Part shown: positions 35,424 through 43,628 of the stretch, piece by piece
Position numbering within the stretch: the stretch's first letter is position 1
How the letters are laid out: each line of letters begins with the position of its first letter
Assembly: GCA_965260935.1 (NCBI GenBank)
Contig: OZ253374.1
Coordinates: 372,001-436,000, forward strand
Reading direction: 5' to 3'
DNA: 64,000 nucleotides
Origin: JBBROS01 sp965260935
Lineage (GTDB): Bacteria > Pseudomonadota > Alphaproteobacteria > Acetobacterales > Acetobacteraceae
The notes under the pieces: generated by a model
Database searches by the model: none
What the model saw: only the letters and a program-made list of their open reading frames with translations
Told to the model about the DNA's origin: nothing
Translations under genes and position numbers: made by a program

Positions 35424-35565
35424 CCCCAGCCCACCACCCCGGAACCCGACAAGAGCCATTCGGGAATGGGAAATGGCATTAACAATTGCGATCTGGTGGG
35501 TCACGGCAGCCATCACCTGGTTAGCCGTCCTTACCCTCCCGTAACGTCATTTCAGCCTGCGACGG

Positions 35566-35814
35566 TTACTTATCCCCAGCGGGCTGGTCCGGCCCCGGCT
35601 GCGCGGTCCAGCCCGGCGGCATTTGCAGCACGATGACGACGGGCTGAGATTGCGCCTCCCTCACGGTTTTGCCGAAACTGAAGGCAATGGGCGCGACCAC
35701 GACGGCGACGATTGCCAATAGGATCGCAATGGCGCGCGGGGTCTCCCAAAACGCGGCGTGGCCTATAGCGGAGATGTCGAACACAGGAATGCGCCGCGGC
35801 CGATCCTCAATCAT
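35566..35814 (-). CDS. Small membrane protein, 82 residues
   Basis: From ATG 35814 (ATGA overlap with the upstream gene stop). One transmembrane helix AIAILLAIVAVVVAPIAFSF, then a periplasmic or cytoplasmic tail ending in a Pro-rich segment PPGWTAQPGPDQPAGDK. No family recognised. Together with the next gene it looks like a two-peptide membrane unit of a prophage or integrative element. Confidence 0.6.
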   Translation of the reverse strand: MIEDRPRRIPVFDISAIGHAAFWETPRAIAILLAIVAVVVAPIAFSFGKTVREAQSQPVVIVLQMPPGWTAQPGPDQPAGDK

Positions 35815-36056
35815 GGGCACGCGTGCCCGAACGCCCGGGCGAGAACCGGCAGGGCCGCAATCACCGCGCCGATCGCCGCAATGACGAGGGCCGTGGACGT
35901 GACGAACCGGGCGACCCACGAGTTAGCGGCTTCGGCCGCGAGCTTGTTCTGCTCGGCCGAGAACTTGCGGGCCTCGGCAATCAGCTTCTCCGTCTCGGCC
36001 AGGTCGCGGTCGATGCGGACGATCTGCTCGCGAAGGTCAAAGGATTGGTCGCTCAT
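35811..36056 (-). CDS. Small coiled-coil membrane protein, 81 residues
   Basis: N-terminal amphipathic coiled coil DLREQIVRIDRDLAETEKLI AEARKF, then one transmembrane helix FVTSTALVIAAIGAVIAALP. This helix-then-membrane layout occurs in phage accessory and holin-like proteins; no direct assignment. The stop overlaps the next start; a TAG of the DUF29 gene lies immediately upstream. Confidence 0.6.
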   Translation of the reverse strand: MSDQSFDLREQIVRIDRDLAETEKLIAEARKFSAEQNKLAAEAANSWVARFVTSTALVIAAIGAVIAALPVLARAFGHACP

Positions 36057-36485
36057 CTAGTTGTCAAACGTGAGCAGGTCATCCAGCGTAACCGGGCAGA
36101 CCGCCGGCATCGGCAGCAGCGGCTGGTCGTCCACCGTATCCGGCATCTGCTTGAGGGCATCTGCATAGAGGCCGGCCAGGTCGATCCGCTGCCGCATGGA
36201 GGGCGCGAACCGCCGCCGCGCCTGGATGCGGAAGCCACGCGCCTCCGCCCGCCAATGCGGGACGTCGCGGGACAGCGGCCAGGCCTCGCATTTCAGGTCG
36301 TGCAGGAACGCCAGCGTCCAAAGGCTCTCAACAGCGTGTAGTTGCTCGCGTCCCACGCTCTCGACTTCCTCGATGATGTTGTTCCAGTCCGGCGCCTCGT
36401 TGCCGGGTCGTCCGTCCGCGAGCTGGCGCAACAGCCGGGCCTGCTGGCCGGACCATTCGAGAATGTCCCCGTCGTAAAGGCTCAT
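36057..36485 (-). CDS. DUF29 family protein
   Basis: 142 residues, the usual size. Family features: LYDGDILEWSGQQARLLRQL at the N-terminus, DWNNIIEEVESVGREQLHAV, LAFLHDLKCEAWP, then the helical end RIDLAGLYADALKQMPD. DUF29 proteins are small, all-helical and of unknown function, common in cyanobacteria and alphaproteobacterial mobile DNA. ATGA overlap with the gene upstream. Confidence 0.9.
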   Translation of the reverse strand: MSLYDGDILEWSGQQARLLRQLADGRPGNEAPDWNNIIEEVESVGREQLHAVESLWTLAFLHDLKCEAWPLSRDVPHWRAEARGFRIQARRRFAPSMRQRIDLAGLYADALKQMPDTVDDQPLLPMPAVCPVTLDDLLTFDN

Positions 36486-36658
36486 AGGTCGATGCCCTCC
36501 AGCGGGTCGGGGATCGGGTTCATGTCGAAGTCGTAGAAGCCGTCCGGCTTGTCGGCGTTCTCGCCCGACAGCGTGAGTTCAAGCGCGTGGCCGTTTTGCC
36601 AGACGGTCAGCCCCCGCGAGCCGTCCGGGTAGGTCAGCACCTGATAGCACGAAATCAT
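36482..36658 (-). CDS. Small hypothetical protein, 58 residues, coupled to DUF29
   Basis: MISCYQVLTYPDGSRGLTVW, then DGFYDFDMNPIPDPLEGIDL. No family recognised; a short beta-rich acidic protein. Its stop overlaps the DUF29 start by four bases, so the two are likely translated together. Confidence 0.6.
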   Translation of the reverse strand: MISCYQVLTYPDGSRGLTVWQNGHALELTLSGENADKPDGFYDFDMNPIPDPLEGIDL

Positions 36659-36672
36659 GCCGGCCTTCCCTT

Positions 36673-37572
36673 CTACAATCCCAAGTAGCGCGCCGACCCG
36701 TCGCCCGGCCGGGCGTGCAGGTAGCGGCCCGTGGTGGCGACGCTGGCATGGCCGAGGCTCGCTTGCACCAGGCTGACCGGGGCCCCGCGGTCGAGCGCGT
36801 GGCTGGCGTGGGCGTGCCGCATCCAGTGCGCCGAGATCCCCGGCGGCAGCCCGGCCCGCTGGACCGCGCTCTTCACGATCCGATGCACCGCCGTCCGGCC
36901 GAGGCATCCCCCGCCCCGATCTGACGGGAACACGGGGGCATCGGGTCCGGCCTCGCCCCGCAGCGCCGCCAACGCCCGCCGAACGCTCGCCGGCAGCAGC
37001 ACCGCCCGCGTCTTGCCATGCTTGCCGAACACGGTGGCTTACCCGGCGTCGTCGCGCGGCTGCAGGTCGCGCCAGCGCAGCCCGGCCGCCTCCGACGTCC
37101 TCACCCCCCCGCCATACAGCAAGGCCAGCAGCGCCACGTCGCGCGGGCCGGCCTCGACGGCGAGCAGCCGATGCACCTCGGCCTCGGACAAGATGCGGGC
37201 GGCCAGCTCGTTGCGCACCGGCGGCAGGCGGAGGGCGGCGGCGACGTTGAACGGCACAAAGCCGAGGCGGTGGGCGAAGCCGAACAGCGACTTGACGATT
37301 GCGAACTTGCGCGCTCGACTGACCGGGGCGAGGCCAGCCAGCGAATCGGCATAGGCTTGCAGATGCCCCAGGGTCACGGCGCGGATCGGCCGGCCGGCGT
37401 GGGCGAGGAACGCCCCGGCATCGTGCGCGTAGGCCGCGGCGGTCGAGCGCGCCCGCCCGTGCAGCCAGAGTCGCGGCAGGGTTTGGTCGTCCGCCGCCTG
37501 CTGCGGCAGTGCCGCCGCCGGGGTCGCCGGCATCACCATTCCATCCATCGGCCCGCTCCTGGCTGGCAACAT
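36673..37572 (-). pseudogene. Tyrosine recombinase (XerC/D-like) with a single in-frame stop
   Basis: N-terminal core-binding domain (ARSTAAAYAHDAGAFLAHAG) and catalytic domain (LALLYGGGVRTSEAAGLRW with the first Arg; HWMRHAHASHALDRG box; Tyr in VATTGRYLHARP). One TAA at 37039-37041 lies between DLQPRDDAG and ATVFGKHGKTRAV, in the same frame. Otherwise full length, about 299 residues. Lies at the edge of the 33.8-36.7 kb set of small genes and may once have integrated that element. Confidence 0.87.
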
Positions 37573-37683
37573 AATGCCAATTCCTTGACACTGTCTCGAG
37601 CTATGGCCGAGAGTAGGTTTAAGAGAGGCGGCGTATCAAGGTGAGTGAAGGTCTACCTGAACTCCCGAAGAAGTTGATTGAGG
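37573..37683. other. Short spacer between the integrase and an IS3 remnant
   Basis: No gene or clear signal seen. Confidence 0.3.
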
Positions 37684-37739
37684 TGGTCCCGTCTCGTTGG
37701 ACAGTTTGGCGGCCTGGTTAAGCTCGGCCCTGGTTGTTT

Positions 37740-38192
37740 TCAGGCCGCCAGTTTCACTACGCCCGTCCCGTTTGCCCCGTAGGCCTCATCAGGCGTGCGC
37801 CCGGCCAAGGTGGAGTGAGGCCGCCGGGCATTGTAGTAGCTGATCCACCTCGAAAGCCCGGCGCGCAGCTCTGAGCCGGTCTCGAACGCGTGCAGGTAGA
37901 TGCACTCATACTTCAGGCTGCGCCAGAGACGCTCGATGAAGGCATTGTCCATCCAACGCCCCCGCCCGTCCATGGAAATGCGCACGCCCGCCTGCTGCAG
38001 CACGCCGGTGAATGCCAATGAGGTGAACTGGCTTCCCTGGTCGGAATTGAAGATCTCCGGATAGCCAAGCCGCGCCAAGGCCTCCTCCAGCGCCTCGACG
38101 CAGAACTCCACGTCCATGGTGTTCGACACCCGCCAGGACAGCACCTTCCGGGTCGCCCAGTCCATGACCGCGACCAGGTAGAGGATGACCAT
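37740..38192 (-). pseudogene. IS3 family OrfB, C-terminal half (second IS3 type)
   Basis: The DDE domain end: ILYLVAVMDWATRKVLSWRV, EIFNSDQGSQFTSLAFTGVL, DGRGRWMDNAFIERLWRSLK, NARRPHSTLAGRTPDEAYG. Its frame begins where another IS3 end (38186) cuts in, so the N-terminal half and OrfA are gone. The element's own outer end is around 37684 (tggtcccgtctcgttggaca). Confidence 0.85.
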
Positions 38193-38205
38193 CCCCCGTT
38201 ACGGT

Positions 38206-39990
38206 GGTTCTCCCGCGCTTTTCGTGGATCATGCCGCCATCAGAACGCGCCGTCGCAGCAGGTCGAAGCTGGCGCGGCCGTAGCTTTGCCGTTTCAGCAG
38301 CTTGAGCCGGTTGACCTGACCCTCGGCCTGGCCGCTGCTCCAGGGCTGGGTCAAGGCGGCCCGCACCGCCGCGCCGTCCTGCTCCAGCCCGGCGGCGAAC
38401 GTCGCCATGGCGGGGATTTCACATGCACGGGCTTCAGCCAGCCAAGCGTTGAACTCGGCGGCTGGGTCGGCCGGGGCGTGGCCTTCCTGCCGGCCCCTGA
38501 CGCCGCACGCGCGCGCAAGCGCGGTGAACCGGCGTGCCAACCTCGCCACCATCTTAGCCTCGTCGTCCCGCTCAATGCGGGTGACCGCGGCGGCTTCGGC
38601 CGCCCCCAACCTGGCGGCGGGCTGGACCAGCAGCCAGGCGAGCTGCCTCGGCGTGGGCAGGGGCGGTCCTTTGTCGCGTGCCGCAGGGTGCTGGCTGTTG
38701 TGGGACCCATGAGCACGCCGCCCAGACTTGACCGGCACCGTGCGTCGCTCGGCGAGCCATCGATGCACCTGCTTGGTCCCGCCCGGGAAGCCTTGCCCTT
38801 GCAGTTCACGCCACAGGGCAAGGCCATTCTCGCAGCCTTCGGCCAGCCGCCGTTCCAGGTGGGGCAGGTAGGGATCGAGAATGCTGGGACCCGGCCCGTA
38901 GGCGGTCCTGGCTGGGACGCTCTCGGCGCGGGCGTATTTGCGCACGGTCGCACGGGCGAGGCCCATCGCCCGCGCAATGGCGAGCAGGGGTTCGCCCGCC
39001 AGGTGCTGGCGCCGGACCTCGTCGTAGCGGTCCTGCCACCGGGCGCGGCTCGCAGCACCCGCCGCCCGCTCGGGCGTGCTGCGCGGGAAAGCGCGGTCGC
39101 GGCGGGCAGGAGCGGGGGTGGTTTCCGCAGCGCCGGCCGGAAACGCCGGCAAGCACCGGAGCCGGGCGTGGGCGCCGTGCAGCCAGCGCTCGACCGCCTG
39201 GCGCATGTTGGCCAGTAGGTGCCAGCGGTCACAGACTTGCACGGCATCGGGCGCGCCCAGGGCGGCGCCGCGCGCATACTCCGTCGAGCGGTCGCGGGCG
39301 ACGACCGCGATGTTCGGGCGTTGCCGCAGCCAGTTCGCCAGCGTCTCGGCCGTGCGGTCAGGCAGCAGGTCCACCACGCGGCGGCGTTCGAGATCCACCA
39401 CGATCGTGCCGTAGGTGTGCCCCTTGCGCATCGCCCAGTCGTCCACGACTACGGCGCGTGGCGGCTCCAGCTCGGGCAGCGGAAGCTTGCGGACCAGGCG
39501 CAGCACGGTGTCCGCGCTCGCCGGCATGGCAAGGCAGGGCAACAGCCTGGCGCCCGCTTCGCCGCCGAGAGCCGCCCCAGCCCGCGCCTGCGCTGCGGCC
39601 AACCGGCGCGTGCGCCGGGCGTGGGGCGCCACCAATTCCGGCAGGCGCTCGGCAAAGGTACGCCGTGCGCATTTGGCGTTGCGGCAGTAGAAGCGCCGCA
39701 CCCGCAACCCGACGCGCACCCGATGCCCAAGCGAGGGCAGGTCGGCCGGGTGCCGGCGATAGCGGCTGTGCACAGCGCGGCTCGCACGTCCGCAGTCCGG
39801 GCAGCGCCCGCCAGGGCGGGTGCCATGCGCGGCGACGTGGAAAAGGTCCGGGCCGTCGGGCGTGATCGCCTCGACGCGGCAGCCCGGCATGGGACAAAGC
39901 TCGTTCATGTTGTGTTCTATAAGTAGCGCGACACCGGCGCCCAAATATCAGTGCTTTATCGTCATAATCCACGCAAAGCGCGGGAGAACC
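38206..39990. mobile_element. ISL3 family element, complete
   Basis: 1785 bp, 24-bp terminal repeats (ggttctcccgcgcttt.cgtg...) with one mismatch, perfect 8-bp target duplication gttacggt at 38198-38205 and 39991-39998. Inserted within the left terminal repeat of the IS3 element. Confidence 0.96.
38229..39944 (-). CDS. ISL3 family transposase, intact
   Basis: 571 residues (559 from ATG 39908, which matches the family start MNELCPMPGCRVEAI). Zinc-finger N-terminus CPDCGRASRAVHSRYRR and CRNAKCARRTF. DDE core: VVVDDWAMRKGHTYGTIVVD, AVQVCDRWHLLANMRQAVER, then a long insertion with a helix-turn-helix (AIARAMGLARATVRKYARAE), ending QAEGQVNRLKLLKRQSYGRA. Complete, so possibly active. Confidence 0.94.
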   Translation of the reverse strand: MGAGVALLIEHNMNELCPMPGCRVEAITPDGPDLFHVAAHGTRPGGRCPDCGRASRAVHSRYRRHPADLPSLGHRVRVGLRVRRFYCRNAKCARRTFAERLPELVAPHARRTRRLAAAQARAGAALGGEAGARLLPCLAMPASADTVLRLVRKLPLPELEPPRAVVVDDWAMRKGHTYGTIVVDLERRRVVDLLPDRTAETLANWLRQRPNIAVVARDRSTEYARGAALGAPDAVQVCDRWHLLANMRQAVERWLHGAHARLRCLPAFPAGAAETTPAPARRDRAFPRSTPERAAGAASRARWQDRYDEVRRQHLAGEPLLAIARAMGLARATVRKYARAESVPARTAYGPGPSILDPYLPHLERRLAEGCENGLALWRELQGQGFPGGTKQVHRWLAERRTVPVKSGRRAHGSHNSQHPAARDKGPPLPTPRQLAWLLVQPAARLGAAEAAAVTRIERDDEAKMVARLARRFTALARACGVRGRQEGHAPADPAAEFNAWLAEARACEIPAMATFAAGLEQDGAAVRAALTQPWSSGQAEGQVNRLKLLKRQSYGRASFDLLRRRVLMAA

Positions 39991-40062
39991 GTTACGGTGG
40001 ACACCTGTAAGCGTCGGTTGTAGGCCGCGGCTTTGGTGGTCCAGGTCTGACGTCGGCTTCGG

Positions 40063-41661
40063 CTACTGTGTCCAGAACCAGGGAAGCAGGGCGTCGATTT
40101 GACGGATGGGATGGTCGGCGATGCGCCCGAGGACGTCGGTCAGGTAGGTCTGCGGGTTGATGCCGTTCATTTTGGCGGTTTCGAGGATGGTGTAGAGGCA
40201 GGCGGCGCGTTGGCCTCCGGCATCGGACCCGCAGAAGAGATAGTTCTTTCTTCCAAGTACGAGGGGCCGCATGGCGCGCTCGGCGGCATTGTTGGACATC
40301 TCGAGCTGGCCGTCGGCGACGTAGCGGCTGAGCGCCGCCCATCGCGACAGGGTGTAGCGGATCGCCTGGGCGAGCGTGCTTTTGCCGCTGATCCGGGCGA
40401 GCGAAGTGTCGAGGAACATGCGGAACTGGTCGAGCAGCGGCTGGGCGTGTTCCCGGCGCGCGGCGGCGCGGCGCTCGGGTGGTTGTCCGCGGATGCCGCT
40501 TTCGATGGCGAACAGGGCGGCGATGCGCTGCAAGGCGTCGAGTGCGATCGGCGAGGCCGTCGCGTGGTGGACATCATAGAGTTTCCGACGCGCATGGCTC
40601 CAGCAGGCCACCTCGACCAGGGGCGCGTCGCCTGCCGGCGTGATCGGAGCATAGAGCGTGTCGAACCCGGCATAGCCGTCGGCGTGCAGGAACCCGCGGC
40701 AGGTGCCGAGCAGCACCTGGGCGTGGACGCCGCGGCGGTCAGCCGAGTAACGGTAGAACGCGGCCGGCGGCACCGCCGAGCCCCAGGGCCGCTCGTCGCG
40801 CACCAGCACCCAGAGCCGTCCGGTCCTGGTCTTGCCGAGACCGGGTGCCAGCACCGGCACGGTGGTGTCGTCGGCGTGCAGGACGGCGCCGGCCCGGATG
40901 TGGCGGCCGATCGCCTCGGCCAAAGGCGAGAGCAAAAACGTCGCTTGCCCGACCCAGTCCGCCAGCGTCGAGCGGTCGAGGTCGACGCCCTCGCGTCCAT
41001 AAATCACGGCCTGGCGGTGCAGCGGCAGGTGGTCGCAGTACTTGGACACCAGCACGTGGGCGACCAGCCCGGACCCCGGCCGGCCGCGCTCGATCGGCAG
41101 GGCCGGCATCGGCTGCTGCACGACCGTTTCGCAGGCCCGACAGCTCAGCTTTGGCCGGACATGGCGGATCACCTTGAAGCTGGAGGGCACGTATTCGAGC
41201 ACCTCGCGCTCGTCCTGGCCCACGCGGCTGAACACGGTGCCGCCGCAGCCGGGGCACGTGCAGGGCGGCTCATGGGTGACCGTTTCGCGTGGCAGGTGCG
41301 GGGGCAACGGCCTGCGCACCGGCTGCTTGCGCTCGCGCGTCCGAGCCTGGGGCTGCGGCCCGGCAGGGTCGGCTGCGCTGGCGCGGGCGTCGCCTTCGGC
41401 CTGCTCCTCCTCGAGTTCGCCGATCAGCAGCTCCAACTGCTCGATGTCGCGATCGAGCTTCTCGGACGATCGGCCGAACCGGGCACGCCGCAGCACGGCC
41501 AGCTGCATCTTCAGCTTCTCGATGTGCAGCGTCTTGGCGTGGATCTCGGCCGCATTGGCTGCGATCTCGATGTCCTTGCGCGCCAGCTCGGTCTGCAGGC
41601 CCGCGGCGAACAGCCGCAGCGCGTCCGGGTCGGTCGGCAGGGGAGCGCTCGCCAAGGACAT
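40063..41661 (-). CDS. tnpC: IS66 transposase TnpC
   Basis: 532 residues from ATG 41661; the frame extends further but overlaps tnpB. Leucine-zipper N-terminus (AAEIHAKTLHIEKLKMQLAV), zinc-binding CTCPGCGGTVFSRVG, then the DDE domain: AVLHADDTTVPVLAPGLGKT, HADGYAGFDTLY, CWSHARRKLYDVHHA, SNNAAERAMRPLVLGRKNYL. C-terminal NGINPQTYLTDVLGRIADHP is the usual end. Intact. Confidence 0.95.
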   Translation of the reverse strand: MSLASAPLPTDPDALRLFAAGLQTELARKDIEIAANAAEIHAKTLHIEKLKMQLAVLRRARFGRSSEKLDRDIEQLELLIGELEEEQAEGDARASAADPAGPQPQARTRERKQPVRRPLPPHLPRETVTHEPPCTCPGCGGTVFSRVGQDEREVLEYVPSSFKVIRHVRPKLSCRACETVVQQPMPALPIERGRPGSGLVAHVLVSKYCDHLPLHRQAVIYGREGVDLDRSTLADWVGQATFLLSPLAEAIGRHIRAGAVLHADDTTVPVLAPGLGKTRTGRLWVLVRDERPWGSAVPPAAFYRYSADRRGVHAQVLLGTCRGFLHADGYAGFDTLYAPITPAGDAPLVEVACWSHARRKLYDVHHATASPIALDALQRIAALFAIESGIRGQPPERRAAARREHAQPLLDQFRMFLDTSLARISGKSTLAQAIRYTLSRWAALSRYVADGQLEMSNNAAERAMRPLVLGRKNYLFCGSDAGGQRAACLYTILETAKMNGINPQTYLTDVLGRIADHPIRQIDALLPWFWTQ

Positions 41662-41720
41662 GGCCGGAGCGTACCAGAGCCGGCCCTTGCCGTACAGCCT
41701 CCCCTGGGATCCGCATCGGG

Positions 41721-42074
41721 TCAGACCGCCACGGGCACACGCGACGCCTCGGGCGCCACCGTGCGCCGCCAGTCCATCGCTTCCAGCAGCAGACCCAGCT
41801 GCGCCGGCGTCAGCACCAGGCCGCCGTCCACGACCGGCGGCCAGACGAACTTGCCAGCCTCCAGCCGCTTGGCGAACAGGCACAGGCCGGTGCCGTCCCA
41901 GTAGAGGCACTTCAGGTAATCGGCTCTTTTGCTGCGGAACAGGAACAAGTGCCCGGAGAACGGGTCGGCGTCCAGCACCTGCCCGACCAGGGCCGCCAAC
42001 CCGTCGAACCCGTAGCGCATGCTGACCGGACGGCACGCCAGATACACCTTGGTCCCGGGAACGACGGCGATCAT
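41721..42074 (-). CDS. tnpB: IS66 accessory protein TnpB
   Basis: 117 residues, standard IS66 Orf2: VYLACRPVSMRYGFDGLAAL, DPFSGHLFLFRSKRADYLKC, LYWDGTGLCLFAKRLEAGKF. Required with TnpA and TnpC for transposition of IS66 elements. The start overlaps the tnpA stop (ATGA). Confidence 0.96.
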   Translation of the reverse strand: MIAVVPGTKVYLACRPVSMRYGFDGLAALVGQVLDADPFSGHLFLFRSKRADYLKCLYWDGTGLCLFAKRLEAGKFVWPPVVDGGLVLTPAQLGLLLEAMDWRRTVAPEASRVPVAV

Positions 42075-42622
42075 GCCGTTGCCCGCAGCACCGTCAGCAC
42101 GCGCCGCAACGCGCGCTCGTTGACGAAGGCATCCACCCGCAGCCGCGTGCCATCCGCCAGGTCGATCTCGATCACCCCCGGGCGGTCCTCCATCGCCGGG
42201 CGCGGCAGCGGCGCATGAGCCGGCGAGGGCGGCGCCACCGCGGCCGGCGATGACCGGGCCACCAGCGCAGGCCCGCCATCCTCTGCCTGCCCCAACACAC
42301 CGATCGGCACGAATTCAAGCGGAGAACCTGTCATCACCGGCTTGCCCGGCGGCCTTGGCTCCGTCGCCTCGGGTCGGACCGCAGCCACCGCCGTCTGCCG
42401 CGACAGAGCCGACCGCCGCCAGCGATAGATCAGACTGGTGCAGACGCCGTGCCGGCGCGCCAAATCCCGCATCTGCGCCCCGGGCACCGACGCCTCCGCA
42501 ACCACCCGCGCACGAAACGCCGCGTCATGCACGCGCCGCCGCTCGCCCATAATCTCGATCCGTGCCTCTGTGGCTGCCACTGTGGCAGCCTCTGAAGCCA
42601 ACATGCCGCCGCTGCTTTCCAT
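42071..42622 (-). CDS. tnpA: IS66 accessory protein TnpA
   Basis: 183 residues. Helix-turn-helix RRVHDAAFRARVVAEASVPG, ARRHGVCTSLIYRWRRSALS, and the C-terminal IS66 Orf1 strand GVIEIDLADGTRLRVDAFVN ERALRRVL. Overlaps tnpB by four bases. Same family as the fragment at 2153-2623. Confidence 0.94.
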   Translation of the reverse strand: MESSGGMLASEAATVAATEARIEIMGERRRVHDAAFRARVVAEASVPGAQMRDLARRHGVCTSLIYRWRRSALSRQTAVAAVRPEATEPRPPGKPVMTGSPLEFVPIGVLGQAEDGGPALVARSSPAAVAPPSPAHAPLPRPAMEDRPGVIEIDLADGTRLRVDAFVNERALRRVLTVLRATA

Positions 42623-42720
42623 GCCGCCAAGCAGACCAAACCAGCCTCACGCCCGCAATGCGGCCACCAGCCCACGCTTACGGACACCTCGCGTAAGCTC
42701 CTGCGGGAGCGGAGGTGCCG

Positions 42721-43038
42721 ATGACGACGAAGAAGGCACGCCGGGAGTTCACGGACGAGTTCAAGCGCGAGGCGGTGGTCCTGTTGCGGGACAGTGGGCG
42801 GCCACTGACGCAAGTGGCGTCCGAGCTGGGCCTGGAACCCTCGGTGCTGCGACGCTGGCGCAGCCTGGCCAACGGGGCGGGGCAGGCAGCGTCCGTGGTC
42901 CGGCTTGGCGGCGCTGCGGTTGCGGCGTCGGCCGAGCCGCTGGAGATCCGCCGTTTGCAGAAGGAATTGGAGCGGGCGCAGATGGAGCGCGACATCCTAA
43001 AAAAAGCAGTCGCCATCTTCTCGATCCCGCCGAGATGA
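42721..43038 (+). CDS. IS3 family OrfA
   Basis: 105 residues from ATG 42721 (GGAGG 5 bases upstream). Helix-turn-helix REFTDEFKREAVVLLRDSGR, ASELGLEPSVLRRWR, then the coiled coil EIRRLQKELERAQMERDILK KAVAIFS. An A7G heptamer-type slip site (42999-43006) lies near the end; a -1 shift there would give the OrfAB fusion transposase. TGA overlaps the OrfB ATG. Confidence 0.93.
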   Translation: MTTKKARREFTDEFKREAVVLLRDSGRPLTQVASELGLEPSVLRRWRSLANGAGQAASVVRLGGAAVAASAEPLEIRRLQKELERAQMERDILKKAVAIFSIPPR

Positions 43039-43628
43039 GGTTCCGTTTCATCGAGGACCACCGCGAGGTGTTCCTTGTGCGGGTGATGTGCTCGGTGCTG
43101 CGGGTCAGCGCCAGCGGCTACTATGCTTGGCGCGGCCGTCCAGAAAGCGCCCGCGCCCAAGCGAACAAGGCGCTGGTTGAGGACATTCGACGTGTCCACG
43201 CCAGCAGCCGGTGCCGCTACGGCAGCCCGCGCGTGCATGCGTCCCTGCGGGCCGAGGGCAAGCGGGTGGGGTGCAACCGCGTAGCGCGGCTCATGCGCGC
43301 GCACGGCATCCAGGCACGCCGACGGCGGGCGTTCCGCAAGACCACGGACAGCAACCATGCCTTTCCGCCTGCCCCCAACCTGCTGGACCGGCAGTTCGCG
43401 TCCGCGGTGGCGCCGAACCAGGTCTGGCTGGCTGACTTGACCGACATCGCCACCGGCGAGGGGTGGCTCTACCTGGCCGCCATCATGGACCTGTTCTCGC
43501 GCAAGATCGTCGGCTGGGCCATGAGCGAGACCATGCCGCAGGAGTTGACCCTGGCGGCACTGAACATGGCCATCACCAACCGGAAACCCGGCCCGGGGCT
43601 GCTGCACCACTCGGACCGCGGCAGCCAA

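Larger units (their letters stand above)
34341..35457. mobile_element. IS1595 family element
   Basis: 1117 bp with perfect 26-bp terminal repeats (ggctcttgtcgggttccggg...) and a perfect 8-bp target duplication attcggga at 34333-34340 and 35458-35465. Contains a broken transposase. Confidence 0.95.
34270..35544 (+). pseudogene. Small single-pass membrane protein, interrupted by IS1595
   Basis: Removing IS1595 (34341-35457) and one 8-bp repeat joins VTGRQLKPPAAPGWRPETEK VIRE to WEMALTIAIWWVTAAITWLA VLTLP, a 49-residue protein with one C-terminal transmembrane helix. GTG 34270 overlaps the previous stop. Possibly a phage or plasmid membrane peptide; function unknown. Confidence 0.6.
40007..42681. 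mobile_element. IS66 family element, complete
   Basis: 2675 bp. Terminal repeats GTAAGCGTCGGTTGTAGGCC (left) and GTAAGCGTGGGCTGGTGGCC (right, reverse complement), perfect 8-bp duplication ggacacct at 39999-40006 and 42682-42689. Encodes tnpA, tnpB and tnpC on the minus strand. The remnant at 2153-2682 has the same type of end. Confidence 0.97.

Noticed and set aside
3747..37041. Stop-codon recoding to explain in-frame stops in several genes
   Set aside because: TAG, TGA and TAA all occur as internal stops and the same codons end intact genes, so reassignment is not consistent.
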